This document shows, piece by piece, positions 63,425 to 64,000 of a DNA stretch of 64,000 nt (position 1 is its first letter; each line of letters opens with the position of its first letter). The stretch comes from Pseudomonadales bacterium. Lineage in GTDB: Bacteria > Pseudomonadota > Gammaproteobacteria > Pseudomonadales > Azotimanducaceae. Position numbers and translations under genes: made by a program. The stretch spans positions 1 to 64,000 of the forward strand of contig JAJEIQ010000044.1 in NCBI GenBank assembly GCA_022827905.1, written 5' to 3'. The notes below the pieces were generated by a model. The model worked only from the letters and a program-made list of their open reading frames with translations, was not told the DNA's origin and did no database searches.

Positions 63425-64000
63425 ATGGCAGCCAAGCGCAAGCTGCCCACCGGCATCCAGACCTTTCGCACCCTTCGGGAGGACGGATGCTACTACGTTG
63501 ACAAGACCGGCTACGCCCTGCGGCTGGTGCAGGATGGTGCGCACTATTTCCTCTCCCGTCCGCGCCGTTTCGGCAAGAGCCTGTTCCTCGACACCCTCAA
63601 GGAGCTGTTCGAGGGCAGTGAGGAGCTTTTTCGAGGGCTGAAGGTTCACCCGCACTGGGATTGGTCCGTGCGCCATCCGGTGCTGCGATTCAGCTTCGCC
63701 GGCGCCAGCTTCAAGGCTGCCGACGCACTTGAGAAGAGCCTTGACGAGCACTTGCGGAAGTTCGAACAAGGCATTGATGCAGTCTCCGACGCCTCCACCC
63801 TGAGCGGGCGCTTTCGATGGCTGCTGAGGGAACTGCACGAGCGCACCGGCCAGCGGGTCGTCGTTCTCGTGGACGAGTACGACAAGCCGATACTGGACGC
63901 GATCAACACGCCGGAGTTGGCGGAGGACAATCGAGAGCAGCTGCGCGGATTCTACGGGACGGTCAAGGACGCCGACGCCCACGTCAAATTCTCCTTCTTC
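63425..64000 (+). CDS. AAA-ATPase-like protein (PF09820 type), truncated by the window end
   Basis: The frame from ATG 63425 (GGAG upstream) runs open to the last base, 192 residues. It opens GIQTFRTLREDGCYYVDKTG, then P-loop-like RPRRFGKSLFLDTL and Walker-B-like VVVLVDEYDKPIL. This is the AAA-ATPase_like family, normally about 500-600 residues with a C-terminal PD-(D/E)XK nuclease domain (DUF1703) that would lie outside the window. Such genes occur in many copies in host-associated and Bacteroidetes genomes, and their role is unknown. Confidence 0.85.
   Translation, partial: MAAKRKLPTGIQTFRTLREDGCYYVDKTGYALRLVQDGAHYFLSRPRRFGKSLFLDTLKELFEGSEELFRGLKVHPHWDWSVRHPVLRFSFAGASFKAADALEKSLDEHLRKFEQGIDAVSDASTLSGRFRWLLRELHERTGQRVVVLVDEYDKPILDAINTPELAEDNREQLRGFYGTVKDADAHVKFSFF

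Overview
This GC-rich window reads as chromosomal DNA of a gammaproteobacterium. The main reason is a conserved housekeeping order that runs through the window in pieces: rlmE (7.3-7.9 kb), greA, carB, carA (9.1-14.0 kb), dapB, dnaJ, dnaK, grpE (19.8-24.5 kb), hrcA, recN, bamE, rnfH/ratB, ratA (52.9-56.9 kb) and smpB (58.4 kb). The same order is known from Pseudomonas-type chromosomes (rlmE-greA-carBA-dapB-dnaJK-grpE-recN-fur-bamE-rnfH-ratA-smpB). Here it is colinear but broken by inserted blocks, and no fur is seen. The genus cannot be named from this sequence; the catabolic gene content suggests an aerobic marine or host-associated heterotroph (inference).

Layout. 0-8.3 kb: transposase tail at the left edge, an SDR, a YeiH-type exporter, a Cys-ligated molybdopterin oxidoreductase overlapping an Nramp-type transporter, a phosphotransferase fused to a DUF6285-like domain, rlmE and a NIPSNAP protein. 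8.3-14.0 kb: orphan antitoxin-like regulator, an odd long tRNA of leucine type, greA, carB and carA. 14.2-19.7 kb: an inserted envelope/redox operon (GT-C glycosyltransferase, tandem thioredoxin-fold protein, secreted protein, outer-membrane barrel, GT2-DUF547 fusion, TVP38 protein). 19.8-24.5 kb: dapB, dnaJ, dnaK and grpE, with sigma-32-like promoters before grpE and dnaK.

24.6-52.9 kb: about 28 kb of catabolic genes lie between grpE and hrcA, where the ancestral order has nothing or one gene. They include a BisC-like Mo enzyme, an acyl-CoA dehydrogenase and a MaoC hydratase facing a PaaA/PaaB/PaaC-like diiron monooxygenase set. In that set PaaD is split into two small genes, and a 2Fe-2S ferredoxin lies convergently at the end. 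Further on come an enoyl-CoA hydratase, an AraC regulator, a CoA transferase, a VOC protein, a Rieske oxygenase, an SDR, a RidA-IOR-nitronate monooxygenase operon, a YkvI-type transporter, an esterase, a TonB receptor, an FMN hydroxyacid oxidase, an amidohydrolase, another acyl-CoA dehydrogenase and an SDR. Together they suggest uptake and CoA-linked oxidation of organic acids, aromatics or isoprenoids; no substrate can be fixed from sequence.

52.9-64 kb: the hrcA-to-smpB core with a sodium symporter inserted, then a P450, an orphan AbrB antitoxin, a phytanoyl-CoA dioxygenase, and, after an AT-rich leader, a double-HTH regulator, a small protein and a truncated AAA-ATPase-like gene.

Two families of short palindromic repeats are scattered between genes: one with a GAGGGCGGGACGCCCTC core, and a composite two-hairpin element. 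Their copies mark many gene-block borders.
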